A stretch of DNA of 64,000 bases from Lycorma delicatula (Eukaryota; Arthropoda; Insecta; Hemiptera; Fulgoridae), in assembly GCF_047948215.1 (NCBI RefSeq), contig NC_134456.1, positions 195,345,034 through 195,409,033 on the forward strand. Reading direction: 5' to 3'. Under the pieces are notes generated by a model. The model saw only the letters and a program-made list of their open reading frames with translations. It was not told where the DNA came from and did no database searches. Positions 1 to 11,619 of the stretch are shown piece by piece (positions within the stretch are counted from its first letter, which is position 1; every line of letters begins with the position of its first letter). The translations under genes were made by a program, and so were the position numbers.

Positions 1-415
1 TTTCTCTTTTACGTTTTTAGAATTACCAACGAACTCTTCTATTTCTACACAAAAATCGTTGAACATATCTATAAACTCTGACATTGCCTCATTAGATATC
101 AAATCCGTAGAGGCCAACTGAACTTCCAACTTTTTTAAGGCAACAACCTCAACCTTCTTTGCCTGCATAGGCGGAAAAAGTGGTTTAATTTGGCTCGTGG
201 AGGGATCAAAAAGTTCCTCCATCAGCTGAGCTTTCGATTAGAACCAGAAACTTGTATTTCTCTGCCCGCTGTGATTCCTTCACTGGAGATTGCCTCTGCT
301 TCAACCATTCCCACCCATGAATCAACTTCAATTGTTCACTAGCATTGTTAGCCTCACTAACAGCTGTCTTGACCTTCTTCGATTTAGTTGATGGTCTGTT
401 AGTGTGAGCATCCAT
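1..415 (-). pseudogene. Unidentified mobile-element-like coding fragment, cut by the window edge
   Basis: Two overlapping minus-strand reading frames are seen. The first starts with ATG at 415 and runs 69 codons to a stop at 206; it is rich in Lys, Ser and Gln and begins MDAHTNRPSTKSKKVK. The second starts at an ATG at 222-220 and stays open for 74 codons to the window edge; it is helical and acidic, with EAMSEFIDMFNDFCVEIEEF near the edge. The small overlap could mean two consecutive ORFs or one gene with a frameshift. A charged, helical start of this kind would suit an ORF1 or gag protein of a retroelement, but I recognise no domain. The rest lies outside the window. Confidence 0.35.
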
Positions 416-2860
416 TTAACCATTTCAATAGATCAGACCTGTAAGTTAGTACAATAAAAAGAGAGAAAAGGATAAAAAATTATCCTTATTACATTAGCAT
501 AACAAAATTATAGCAGTGAATTGAAATTTTAATAATAATAATAATAATAATTAAAGATTAGATGTTTAAAAAAAACAGAGGAAGATTAGTTAAGATTATT
601 TAACAAAAAATAAACTATCTGTATTAAAGAAAAAACTATTTTTAATCAATTTAGTTAATTCTTTGTTTGCTTTATATCTGATAACTTGATATTTAAAAAT
701 TGTCTTGGTTTATTAGTCTTGTACTAATAAATAAACTGTCTTCATATAAAGATCAAATTTGAATAATATTTCTTAATTGTATCACTTCCTAGTAACTAAA
801 TGCATAATTTGCTCTTAATTTAAATTGTCCTATTTACATTAGATATGTCTCATGAGGCTTTTAATGTGTGAGTGTCTTAACAAGACAGAATTTGATGTCA
901 TAATATCAAATTCCATAAATATATTTTCACTTTAATAAAGTCTATGTTTATTCAATATGTTTTTGATTACCATTGTTTTCATTTTAAATAAAGTATTTAA
1001 GTGAGAATCAAAAATTCCACCTCAAACTGATAAATCATGTAGTAATAATATTGATTGTATAAATGCATAATAAATCAATTTTACTTCATTTATTTTAGTC
1101 TATAGAATATAGTCTATAGTTTTAGTCTATAAAATTTCAGGTTTTAAAAAAAAATTGAAGTATGGGCCTCCCATCTTAAATTTTCTCTATAACTATGCCA
1201 AAATATTTCTGCTATTTAACTTTTTCAATCGCTGGGCATTTACATGTAGAAGCACTGCTGCAATCCATGTGCATGTGATATATTCCCCCAACTAATACAT
1301 TTAAAGCTGTGGCTTTGTGGCCTAGCCTTCTTAATCATCTGATATAAATCCCTTTTATTTCATTTTTTAGGGCATATTGAACAGAAGGGTGAATAATGGA
1401 CAAATAACTGGATATAAAATAGTTTTAACAGTTTCCAAGATAGAAAACAAGCAATTTTTTGATAACCATAAATAGGAATTGTGTTTCTTATATATTATAA
1501 ATTATTTTTTTATATATATTCTTCTTTTACATTAAAAATTATAAATTATTTAAAGGCTCAAATTTATGAAAGTGCTACCTTTGTTAAAAAAAAATTATCA
1601 CTTTAGTCTTAAAAAATAACTCTATCTACCTCTTTCAAACAGAATTATTTTTATGTAACTCAGCTCAATATTTTGTTGCACAACAAGGCTCTTATTATGG
1701 TTCCATTGTCATTTAAAAGATATTTTCATCAATTCATTTCAAATAAAATAAAATTATTTTCTTTTACTGAGTCAGTATTACTATATCAATAAATGTTTAA
1801 ATAATATTAGTAAAAAAATGTCTGCAATTTTGTTTAATATGCTTACATACATGCTTAAATAATTTCCATTAACACCCCCAAAGTTGGTTTACTTCTTGTA
1901 GTTGATCTGTTTATTGTCTTTGCATGTTACAAGTATTTATTAAAATCACTATTATTTCAATAGATTATTACTTTTAAGTATTAAATATACTTTATAATAT
2001 ATAATATTTAATTTCTAGATGGTTTTTTTTTTAATTAATTACCTACTGCTGCTCTGGTATACCATGATTTCCTTGACATACCCAGTGCAAGTTAAGTTAG
2101 CACAGTTTCTTTTATTATACATGGAACAGTAGACCTACCCACTCCTGATGTAATCTATACACGAAAATATATATATATATATTAAATGAAATATATACAA
2201 AACACAGTAAATAGATAAGTTAAACTTGCCATACTAATTCCAATTACCGCAATTAATTTATCTCAATTTAATTTCAATTTATCTGTTGACTATGTTTTGG
2301 CAGTTTATATTTCATTTCATATTAAATCTTATTAGCTCAGTAGTCAATATGTTAATGAACTATCTGAATTTTCAAAAAAATAAAAAATAATATATATATA
2401 TATATATATATATATCTTACCTTAATTTTTCATGAAAGTACTTTCAGGGGATCCTGCTTCCTCAGTTATTATTGAAAAATTACTATATTGGAACCATCTC
2501 TATCAGACAGGAAGACGGTCTTATAAAAACTGCAACAGATTGCAGCACTCGAGTAAATTAATACACAATTTTCATTATTTTAGTATTTTTATTTTTAAAT
2601 CTTTATTATGCAATAATGGAATTACTTCAATCATTATTGAGGATGTGGGATCCAGCAAAAGTACTTACATAAAAAATTAAGATAAGCTATGGTTTATCTC
2701 AGTATTCTGTACTGGGTGATTTATTTAATAGAATTTAAATATAATTTAACAGCACAGAGGATAATATAAATCTTAAAAAGATTAATTTCGGTAAAATATT
2801 TATATATATGTACATATATGATTACTTCCATCCCCATTCCAACTTTATCTGTGGTGTATA
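416..2860. other. AT-rich intergenic DNA with simple repeats
   Basis: No gene is supported. The short open frames at 2432-2680 and 2913-3167 have no recognisable domain and no coding character. Simple repeats include (AAT)n at about 530-551, (AT)n at 2168-2182 and (TA)n at 2390-2415. Confidence 0.6.
2390..2415. repeat. (TA)n microsatellite
   Basis: An uninterrupted run of 13 TA dinucleotides is read directly from the sequence. Confidence 0.9.
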
Positions 2861-3812
2861 GTTACTTGTATTCTTGCATGTCCCATCACCGTCAAGTGAT
2901 GTTTAGTTTGTCATGGCTCACTTCGCTCATCCTTCCAATCTGGCCAGGGGGCTGTGCTACTTGGACCCCTATGTGTTCATTAAACACATGCTAGAAAGAA
3001 TAATAATGATAAAAAAGCTTGATCGATTTATACAAAATAACAGTGTATTGTATTTTCTTAAGAGCAACAGCAGTTTGGTCACTACAGGACCTGAAACTTT
3101 GGGCAATCTGAAGAATATGGTTTTCAAAATAATCTGCATTTGTCTTAAAAATAGTTGTTATAGCTAGTTAGCCATTCTTCTTAAGGATAAAAATGTATTT
3201 TGCCTGGTTCTTAGCATTACCCGACAAACACCTCTAGGAGATGACAATACTTTAATTCTCTTTTTTTTTTTAAATTAAACAAATTTTTTTTGTCATGTAA
3301 CTAAAGACAGGTACATCCAGTTGCATCGCACATACAATAACAGTGGCTGTGTTGCTATACATTGTCACAGTGCTTTAAAAATCAAAATTTAAAAAAACAA
3401 AAATTGTTTTTAAGTTTTTATCTGAGGAGTATTTGAAAGTCCAAATCAAGAATATCTTGTTTTGTGAAGTCAAAAATGGGGAAAATTTACAATCAATGAT
3501 CAAAATATTTTTATCTTTCATCACCCCTTTCAAGGTTGAATTTTGAAAAATTTAGAAATTGGTTTTTAGATATTCACATGAAGATAACGCACACCAAAAA
3601 CTAAATTGATACCTTCATTTGTTACCAAGAGATTAACAAAAGGTTTAAAAAAAAATCCATTTTAACTCTTTACACTCGGAAGAATTTAAAAAAATCCTTT
3701 CTTAGTGTACACTTACACTGTAAAAAGCACAAGTGTATAAATCAATTTATCTTCAGCAGTTTTTGTTGGGCATTGATTATGAACTGTTCACAAAATGCGC
3801 TTTTAGAGAGAG
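2861..3812 (-). mobile_element. Helitron-like dispersed repeat, copy 1
   Basis: This stretch aligns in reverse with the element at 11620-12860 and in the same orientation with the copy at 22029-22905. Shared landmarks in order are a block beginning GGCTCACTTC, a block like GTGTATTGTATTTTCTTAAG, a block like GGTTTTTAGATATTCACATG, a block like CCATTTTAACTCTTTACACT, and a terminal block like GGGCATTGATTATGAACTGT. No protein is encoded, so it is non-autonomous. The outer end is decayed and its limit is approximate. Assignment to Helitrons comes from the better-kept ends of the other copies. Confidence 0.5.
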
Positions 3813-4930
3813 AGACTTTGTACCATTCTGAATAATATTTATTTATTCAGAGTTAAAAATTGTAATAAATAATTAAAGTACACGTTTTGTGATTTTGGTG
3901 ACTATCTTCCATCCATCCTCCTACAGAGGTGTGAAAATTTTATATCCAGAGACTTGTGAAAAGTGTTGCTGTAGTGTGAAACAGCATAATCTTTCTGAAA
4001 CCTGACATTTTTCCATATAATTTAGCCCTACATGTAATTCCAATTAATCTAGAAAGTTATTTTTAATATCCTCGTGTATTTAATTTATTTACCGGAACAT
4101 TATTTCATTTGTTTATATTTTAAATAATTAATATCGATTCTAATCACATCTATTTTTTATCTTACAATTACTTGTAGCTATTGTATATGGTCAATATAAT
4201 ATATTATATGTAGTGATGAGAATAAAGAATTATTTACCTAATATCGCAGTAGATTCTTAAGGAAAAATGAGCCTGTTACTCAGTAATATATGAGACCACA
4301 CCAAACATTCACTGTGGGATTGTAATTTTTGTGTTAACTAAAAGTGTGCAGTTGTTCATAAGACCCGTCCTGACGTTATGTTAATACATATGACTGGATA
4401 TGTGAAATACAGACTCATCCTGGAGATTATATTGTTTAAAAATTGTTTGACATTATCTAGCTTATTGAACATTTGAAGCAAAAACATTCATAAAATGGAA
4501 ATGATTTTTCAAAATTTAATGAACAGTGGTTTTTTAAGCCTTACTTCTTGATCACAGGTCTGCACTAAATTTTTGGGACTTTTTATAAAGAATTAACTTG
4601 TAATGTACCTTCATTTGACCTATCACTGATAGATGGAATACCAAAATGATTTAAGTCTTAATAAGCTACCAATTTACTTAAGCTGGTGATCATAACAGGA
4701 AACTTTAATTTTATGCGATATTGCTTCAATGAAAACAAAAGTCACTGATTTAATTTTGGCAAACTAAAGAACACATCAAACCTTCTTCTGAATTTTCTCC
4801 ATTTCAACTGAGTTCAATGATTGTTGGTGAGGTTTCTGTATTGTCCTTTACTATATCTTGATTAGATATTATAGGAATCTGAAATCTCATCATAAACTTA
4901 TGATCACGTAATACATTTGATCTATGAATA
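3813..4930. other. AT-rich intergenic DNA
   Basis: No gene, RNA or mobile element could be supported here by reading both strands. Confidence 0.5.
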
Positions 4931-4941
4931 TAATGCTTAGA

Positions 4942-5213
4942 TCTCTTTTTCTGTTTAAGCTCTGGAACCACTGTAAGGTTGAATGAGGATGATATGTATA
5001 AATGTAAATGAAGTGTAATCTTGTACAGTCTCAGGTCGACCATTTCTGAGATGTGTGGTTAATTGAAACCTAACCATCAAAGAACACCAATATCCACGAT
5101 CTAGTATTCAAATCCATATAAAATTAACTGTCTTCACTAGGATTTGAGAACCCTCTACTTTGAAATCAACTGATTTGCGATGGCAAGTTCATCACTAGAC
5201 CAACCCAGTGGGT
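4942..5213 (-). mobile_element. SINE family B, full-length-like copy
   Basis: On the minus strand the copy opens with a tRNA-like head (ACCCACTGGGTTGGTCTAGT, then a CAAATCAGTTGATTTCAAAG-like arm). It continues through a body with TACTAGATCGTGGATATTGG and TGTACAAGATTACACTTCAT, and ends in a CCGGAGG-type tail followed by an A-rich run. The same order occurs at 38334, 46787, 49662, 49969 and 55036. It is non-coding; the 79-codon frame across it is accidental. No clear target-site duplication was seen. Confidence 0.8.
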
Positions 5214-7924
5214 CGAGCACATAATACTGTATTTATTTTTCCAGACATGTATAATATCCATAGCCTAGTTTATTTTTATAACGTTGGAATTTTAGAGTAC
5301 ACTGTTGTACAAGTGGTTGTGTAGCACTGGTTTGCAGGAGCATGCATTACTTATCCACTTGATCCATGTATGAAAAAAATGAAAGAAAATAAAGTTTTAT
5401 TTATTACAATTTATTTAGAAATATAAGAACCTGTTAATATTATTATTTTTTAACTCCTGTTTCTAATTTATTCAAAACTTAAATGGATTCAATGTCTGTA
5501 AATTCCTGTTACCAAAAGAAATTTTATGATTTTAGGTAAAGCTATTCCTAAGATATGCAGAAAGTAGAAGCCCACATATATTCATTCATACGTAAAGCAT
5601 TTTGCTACTAGAACTTTTATTTTTCTCAGGGCCTGAAATTGATAATATAGAAATGATTCTTTCATTTTTTTTCAAAACTTTAATGATAAAGAAAACGTTT
5701 ATAACTACTTTCACCTATCCTAGTCTGTTTATTTTAAAACTACCCGTTTATGTTGGGAAAGTTTTACAAAACACAAAACCACTTCTCCATGACACAGAGT
5801 AATTACCCTGATCTATTTTATAGGTGTAAACTTTTCTTTATTCATTTCAGATATAGGTTACAACAAAAAATGAGAAAATAACTCCTGTGATCTTAGAGGA
5901 TTATTATTTCTCCTAGGGGGATGATAATTCTTCTTTATATAACAGCAGTATATTTATAAATTGAAGTAAAATTACAACTGAAAAAATGTTATAAATTGAA
6001 GTAGATTTTTTTTTTATAAAATAAATCTTACTGTTCAGATACATGCATCATGTTGGCAAGAAAAAGAAAAACCTTTCAAAATTAACTCCTCCTATGAACA
6101 TTTATTATTTTCTGTAGGTGCTGAAATAAAGCATAAGTATAAAGGTTATGTTATTTATTATATTAAGTTGAGGAAAGTATCATGAAATCATGAAGGCTCC
6201 AGTAGAAAAGGCTATGTATAACAAAATCTAACAAGAGGAAACATTGTGTGTAATTTGTATGAATAATGATTAAATTTTTTTATCTGTATAATAGAATGTT
6301 TTCATGGGACTTTTAATAAAGGTTGGATGATACTACTTTATGTATAATAAGTAATAGTAAGTAGGTAAGTTTAAATATAATTCTATTTTTACTGTTCATT
6401 AATGTTTAAGGGATTGTAAGACCAAAAGACTGATTAAAACATGAGTTGTCAGGAGGGGAATGAATAAAACACACATATTCCAGTATAAGTAAAAAACAAA
6501 AAGGTAAGCTTTACTTAACTGTCGTTAAATATAAGAAAAATGGATTATGTTATGAGTATTTTATCCTGTTTTGAAGATTTTAAACTAAAAACAAAAATTG
6601 GTTTTTTGATCATTTTTCTTCTTAAAAAAAAAGCATTAAAAAAATCATCAATAAAAAATAAAAATCACACTTTATAAAGCTGGATACAGTTTGGCCTTCA
6701 GGATAACAAACAAAATAGATCATTACAAACAGAACATTATTACCAAACAAATGCAGTGACCTAGGAATACATAAACTAATCTGCTCTAACTGTACAATGT
6801 TCTACATTGGTCAAGTAATAGTTTAAAAGATACACTGAACATCTCAAAGCCTTCTACAGCAACAAATAATAAACATTTTCTAGCCATCTTATAAATATAA
6901 TTTACAAATCTACCAACACTGACAACAACCTTGATATTCCATTCGTACATAAAAAAGAACCACATCTTAGTATTCTTAAACATTATGAAATGTATAAACA
7001 CAAAATAACAATATACCAAATGAAGATATAATTCAAATACATAAACTTTTAAACCACATTCTTAATATGCATCTATTAACTAAAAAATATATTTCCAACA
7101 ATAACAGAAACTGAAGCCAAGGTGGGAATAGGAGCACTAATCACTGTAGATGGTGACAAAGAAGACTGAAAATGTTTTAAAGTAAGTTACAAAAATGTTG
7201 TACTTTTAAAATTTATGCTTCTAAAAAGTATCATTTCAAATGTTTAGTTTTAAATTTTAACATATTATATAGTATAATTAGAGTAAATAAGTTCTATTAC
7301 AAAAGGATTTTTTCATTATGTTTTTATTAAAATTAAATGTAATGAAGCTTCATCTTAAAATCTGAGTAAATAAAGTGGTGAGGTCAGTTAGTGTTTGAAG
7401 TGAGAATACAGTAAGTATTTGTAGTTATAATGTGTTGTGCATAGGAGTTTCCCTGTTGTAAACAAAATTTGTACATTATAGGCTGCTATGTATATAGCAA
7501 GTATGTTATTGGTGATAGTTGGCACGTGATTGGTGATAAATAATTACATAAGTTCTCTAATATGTTCTGTTTCAAGTTGTTTTACTGTACATAAATTGGC
7601 ATAACTGGCACAAGTGGATTGTGCCAGTTAAAGTTCCCTGTATTTGAATAGATTACATCATTTATACCAAGATAATCTCTCCAAAAATATTACTATCATA
7701 GTTAAGAGTTGTAAAACATGTCTCAACAAAAAGTTGTTTTAGATTTAATTTCTGAAGATATTGAAGGATTTTTGGCTTTACATATTGAATAATTAACATA
7801 TGATGTTTTGCAAAAGCTGTGGAAAAATCCTGACGAAGAAGACATAATAAATAAATAACATTTTATTGTATGTAAACTTCTTCACTAAACACTGCAAAAA
7901 ATTTAATATCATGTCTTACGTGAA
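5214..7924. other. AT-rich intergenic DNA
   Basis: No supported gene. A short open stretch at about 7719-7789 (MSQQKVVLDLISEDIEGFLA) stops after 24 codons, and a similar acidic reading follows it up to about 7855. It may be a scrap of a transposase, but I cannot identify it. Confidence 0.45.
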
Positions 7925-8500
7925 GGTGGTTCAATAATTAAAGAGACAGATTACTGTAGAAAGATTATTATTTATTAAATGATAATGAAATTTGCCCTAC
8001 TTTTCAGCATAATCACCAACTGCATTACATTTAGACACTTGTCCCATCTTTCTGTGAGCTTTCTTATTCCAATAATAAAGAATTGTTCAGCTTGATGTCT
8101 GAGTCATTCTTGTACTGCATTCTTGGTCTGTTCATTGCTGTCCCATAAAAACTCATTGAGAGGAGCAAACAAAAAAAAATCTGATAATGTGGGATTGGGA
8201 CTGTAAGGTGTACATGACAACACTCCCAATCTAACTTTTGAATAGTTTTTCATATCTTTTGAGTGCTAAGAGGGCAGGCATTACCATGCAGAAGAATTAC
8301 CCGTTTAGAGAGATCCAGGATGTTTCTTTCTTAATGTGGGTTTCACTTTATTTTGTATCATGTCACGATAGTACTTGTTAATGATTAAAACTTGTTCTTC
8401 CAAACAATTTCAATAAATTGGGCCTTTATAGATCCAAAACACTGCTAGCATCATTTTAATGGCTAATGTGTAGATTTGAATTTTTTCCTGGAGAAGGGAG
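7925..8500 (-). pseudogene. Mariner-type transposase relic
   Basis: Minus-strand translation in shifting frames shows decayed DDE transposase landmarks. There is an AVFWIYKGPI segment near 8430, a HGNACPL-like remnant of the HDNA block near 8285, and a CTPYSPNPTLSDFFLF segment near 8190-8220, matching the mariner PYSPDLAPSDFHLF block around the last catalytic Asp. A C-terminal RWDKCLNVMQ-like helix follows near 8030. Stops and frameshifts are frequent, so it is dead. A GGTTCAATAATTAAAGAGAC sequence near 7928 resembles a mariner terminal repeat; the other end was not found. It differs in sequence from the mariner at 40.3-41.7 kb. Confidence 0.7.
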
Positions 8501-8770
8501 CTCAGATGTATCCATTACATACTCTGATGTTTGATATTTACTAATTATTATGTGATGTAAAAAGGAAATATTTAAAACCATTACTTAAGTTACGTACAAA
8601 TGTAAATTTAAGCATCTTGATTTTGAGTTGACTGTTTCAGTCGATATATATTTGTATAGTATGTACCAGTCAATAATAAAATATAGAAATTATTATTATA
8701 AAATATATAAATTTTATTCATATAAAATATAATAATTGAATTATTTTTAATAAAATTAAAAATTATTATT

Positions 8771-9075
8771 ACTTCCTTGTACGAAGTAAAGGAAGTATTG
8801 TAATTGCGAAAAAATTCAGTTTTTAGATTTTAACGGAAATATTCATTTTGACCATTCCTAAATCAATTTTGACTAGTTTCAGTATGACATCTCCACATAC
8901 GTACATATATCCTGCATTACTTAAAAACAATTAGCCATAGGATGTTGAAATTTTGTATTTAGGAGTGTTGTAACATCTAGTTGTGTACCTCCCCTTTTGA
9001 TTGCAATCGACTGGACCAAAAGTGTTCAAAAAAGCCCAAAATCCAAAACATTTGGATTTTGGACTTTTCTTGACT
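8771..9075 (+). mobile_element. Left part of a dispersed repeat with ACTTCCTTGTAC terminus
   Basis: The sequence opens with ACTTCCTTGTACGAAGTAAA followed by GGAAGT, an imperfect palindrome, then a non-coding body. A block near 8985-9045 (CACCTCCCCTTTTGATTGCA, then CCAAAAGTGTTCAAAAAAGC) recurs at 50488-50542. There the element's right end carries GTACAAGGACGT, the inverted counterpart of the left terminus with one mismatch. This suggests a non-autonomous DNA transposon with short terminal inverted repeats. Here the right end is missing and Helitron-like sequence follows. Confidence 0.6.
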
Positions 9076-9103
9076 GCAGTAATGAGCCGTAGTAATAAAG
9101 TGA

Positions 9104-9480
9104 AAGGTTAAATTTTGTGAATTCCGTAATGTTTATTTTTTTAATGTGTTATCAAATTTTCAATTGTGTTCATTTAATCTATACATATATATATATTTGT
9201 TTATACTCAAATCTAACAATAGTGAAGCACTGCCGGGTCTGCAAGTATATATACATAAAAATGAATGTTTGTTTGTTTGTCCCATATGCATTCCTATACA
9301 ATTCATATAAATATTTTTACGAAAAATGGTGAAAGGGAAAAGGGAAGAAGAAGGGAAAGGTTAAATTTTATGAAGTTCCGTAATGTTCAGTTTTTTAATG
9401 TTTTATCAAACTTTCATTTGTGCTCATTCAATCTATATATATATTCAAATCTAGCAATGTTGAAGCATTGCCGATATAGT
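9104..9480 (+). mobile_element. Two adjacent Helitron-like 3' ends, including a short element of about 230 bp
   Basis: A module running from AAGGTTAAATTTTRTGAA to a GCAATG-TTGAAG-CATTGC hairpin occurs twice, at about 9104-9236 and 9356-9471. After the first hairpin comes CGGGTCTGCAAG, one base from the CTAG expected at a Helitron 3' end. Between the two lies ATAAAAATGAATGTTTGTTT, a sequence style I associate with insect Helitron 5' ends. So 9254-9480 reads as a short non-autonomous copy inserted behind another copy's 3' end. Small open frames across it are accidental. Family assignment is inference from the hairpin plus terminus. Confidence 0.6.
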
Positions 9481-9489
9481 CATCAATAA

Positions 9490-10195
9490 AACTATCGAAC
9501 CATTCAGAGCCAATTAAAAGTAATTAAATTATAGTAAAACAGAAAAAAATTATAACAGCTGGTAAGTTAATGATCTGTAAAACCTGAATAAATATGTGTA
9601 CAACTTATGTTTTAAAAATGTACACAGAGCATATAATCATGCTCATAATTAATTATTTTCTGTTATTACATTCCTAAAAGTTTACCTTAGAGATTACAAA
9701 ACTGTTATATTTCAGAAATAACATAAAGAACATCTGCTATCATAAAACATTCGGTTTGTAACAACTAACTTTTTTCAAGTTAATTTTTATTTTCATCAGT
9801 TGGGAATGAATTATCAAGCAGTATAGTGCACAAATTGGGGCATATCTTTGAAAATCATTATAACAGTAACTGCTCAGTTGATGTAGTGGTCAGTATGTTG
9901 ACTTCTCAAGTGGTTATTTATCCATTCGTCTCATTGAAAGAAATAAAAATCACTTAAGAGACCTTAACTTTAGATAAAAATCATGTTTAATCATGTTTGT
10001 AAATAAACTATGATCAAAAGGGTATTATAAGATAAAAACATAGTTATGTTATTTTATCAAATGGTTATAAGAATAGAATAATGAAAAGGACCACTCTAGA
10101 ATCATTTGTAAAAACTAAAGATCTAAAATTAGGTGTGCACTTCAATTGTTAAATATCATCATTATTTATAGTGTTCATTTGTACATCACTTTAAT
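9490..10195. other. AT-rich intergenic DNA
   Basis: No supported gene or element. Confidence 0.5.
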
Positions 10196-10202
10196 ATACA
10201 TG

Positions 10203-10343
10203 TATGTGACTGGACATACATACAAGCAAAAGGAAGACACACGTTATGAACTAATCGCTTGCATTCTCAATGCTGCTGCCCTCATCAAGGAACTTGAAGA
10301 CATCATTAGCTTGGTGACAGAAAATTTAAAGAAACAAGTTTAA
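10203..10343 (+). pseudogene. Possible C-terminal fragment of a Tc1/mariner-like transposase
   Basis: The last 45 codons of a short open frame read YKQKEDTRYELIACILNAAA followed by LIKELEDIISLVTENLKKQV. The spacing of charged and helical residues resembles the C-terminal helix of IS630/Tc1/mariner-type transposases, where a TREEL-like motif is followed by an ALI helix. No catalytic region is nearby and the upstream codons are AT-rich noise. This is a family impression, not a firm match. Confidence 0.3.
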
Positions 10344-11029
10344 AAGTGTCAGGAGTCAAAAAAGGAATTTTTAAATATTTATTGTAAATTAATAAAGTAC
10401 AAACCACAGTATTTTTTTAAAGCAAATTAATAGTATCTTAATTTTTCAAAGAGCTAAATTTATAGTACTAAAAAATCTGTTTTTAATTTTTACAAATTCA
10501 AAACACTTTTGTGTTAAGTTCTGTTTTTAACAATAAAAACAGATGTTTTAGTATTTTAAAACAATAAAAGCAGATTTTTTTTTTTTTGTTTTTCATTGAT
10601 TTTATTACATAAATTGTCTCATAATTAAATTCTCTACAAGTTTTGATAATAAAATTTACACATTTATTAGTCATTTAACAAAGTTATTGTACTTCAAAAC
10701 TAAAAACACGTGACTTTCGTCACTAAATTTTTCTGTTTTGTTTTGGATATTAAGAAAGATATGGGAGGTATGTTATTGGGACCTGTTTCAAGGCTAAAAA
10801 ATATCCATCAACTTTACCTTTTATTTTTAAGGTGTTATCCTTAAAAATTTCAGTATGACCTCATTTCACAGGGGGAACTGAAATCTGAGTGAAATGTTTT
10901 GCTAGATGTAACTCGATAACAAAGCGTTTTCAGACTATGTTTGTATGACATTTTTTCCTTATTTTAAGTTTGAGAATCACTTCCTAGATTATTTACCTTT
11001 CCTCCAGAATTATTCTCCCCCCACTCACT
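10344..11029. other. AT-rich intergenic DNA
   Basis: No gene is supported. The stretch holds several poly-A/T runs. Confidence 0.5.
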
Positions 11030-11031
11030 CA

Positions 11032-11094
<63 letters not shown>
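11030..11094. repeat. Compound microsatellite (CT)n(GT)n(AT)n
   Basis: Three dinucleotide blocks follow one another: CT, then GT, then AT. Immediately after them comes ACAGTATCCGGAAAGTCTGG, which looks like a transposon end. Confidence 0.9.
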
Positions 11095-11097
<3 letters not shown>

Positions 11098-11619
11098 TAT
11101 CCGGAAAGTCTGGAAACGGCTTAACTATAGAAAACGTTGTGTGACTTCATTACCAGTATAAATGTAATTGATTACTGTATCAAAGAAACTACTGTTGTTT
11201 GAAATTATTGTCGGCCATCTTGAATTCGCCATATTGAAATAGACTTTTATTTTTTTAAATGGCATGATAGTTATATACGATTTCAATACAGATTTGAACG
11301 AAAACTTTAGTGAAAACCCCACATGCATAGCTTCATCCGTTTTTTTAGATATTGACCAATAAAGTGTCCATATCGAGGTAAAATGACCGTGCACAAACCT
11401 TCACTCAAGACAATTATTTTCGGAAGAAAGGGGTACAAATAGACATCAAGTAACATTGTAATTTCATGCTGGAAACGATTATGCAAACCGTTTTCCAAAT
11501 TTTTTTTCTTTTTACTTAATTATTCGAAATTAATTTTGTTAGAATTTGGTAAAAATTCTAACAAAATTATAAACAGCTGATTCATTGCATTTATTTATGA
11601 TTTAATTAAGTAATTATAA

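Noticed and set aside
9860..9945. tRNA-like sequence around GATGTAGTGGTCAGTATGTT
   Set aside because: It has an A-box-like phrase but no convincing B box or SINE body.
11125..11498. Two minus-strand frames as a gene
   Set aside because: They overlap out of frame, show no domain, and lie directly behind a transposon-end-like sequence.
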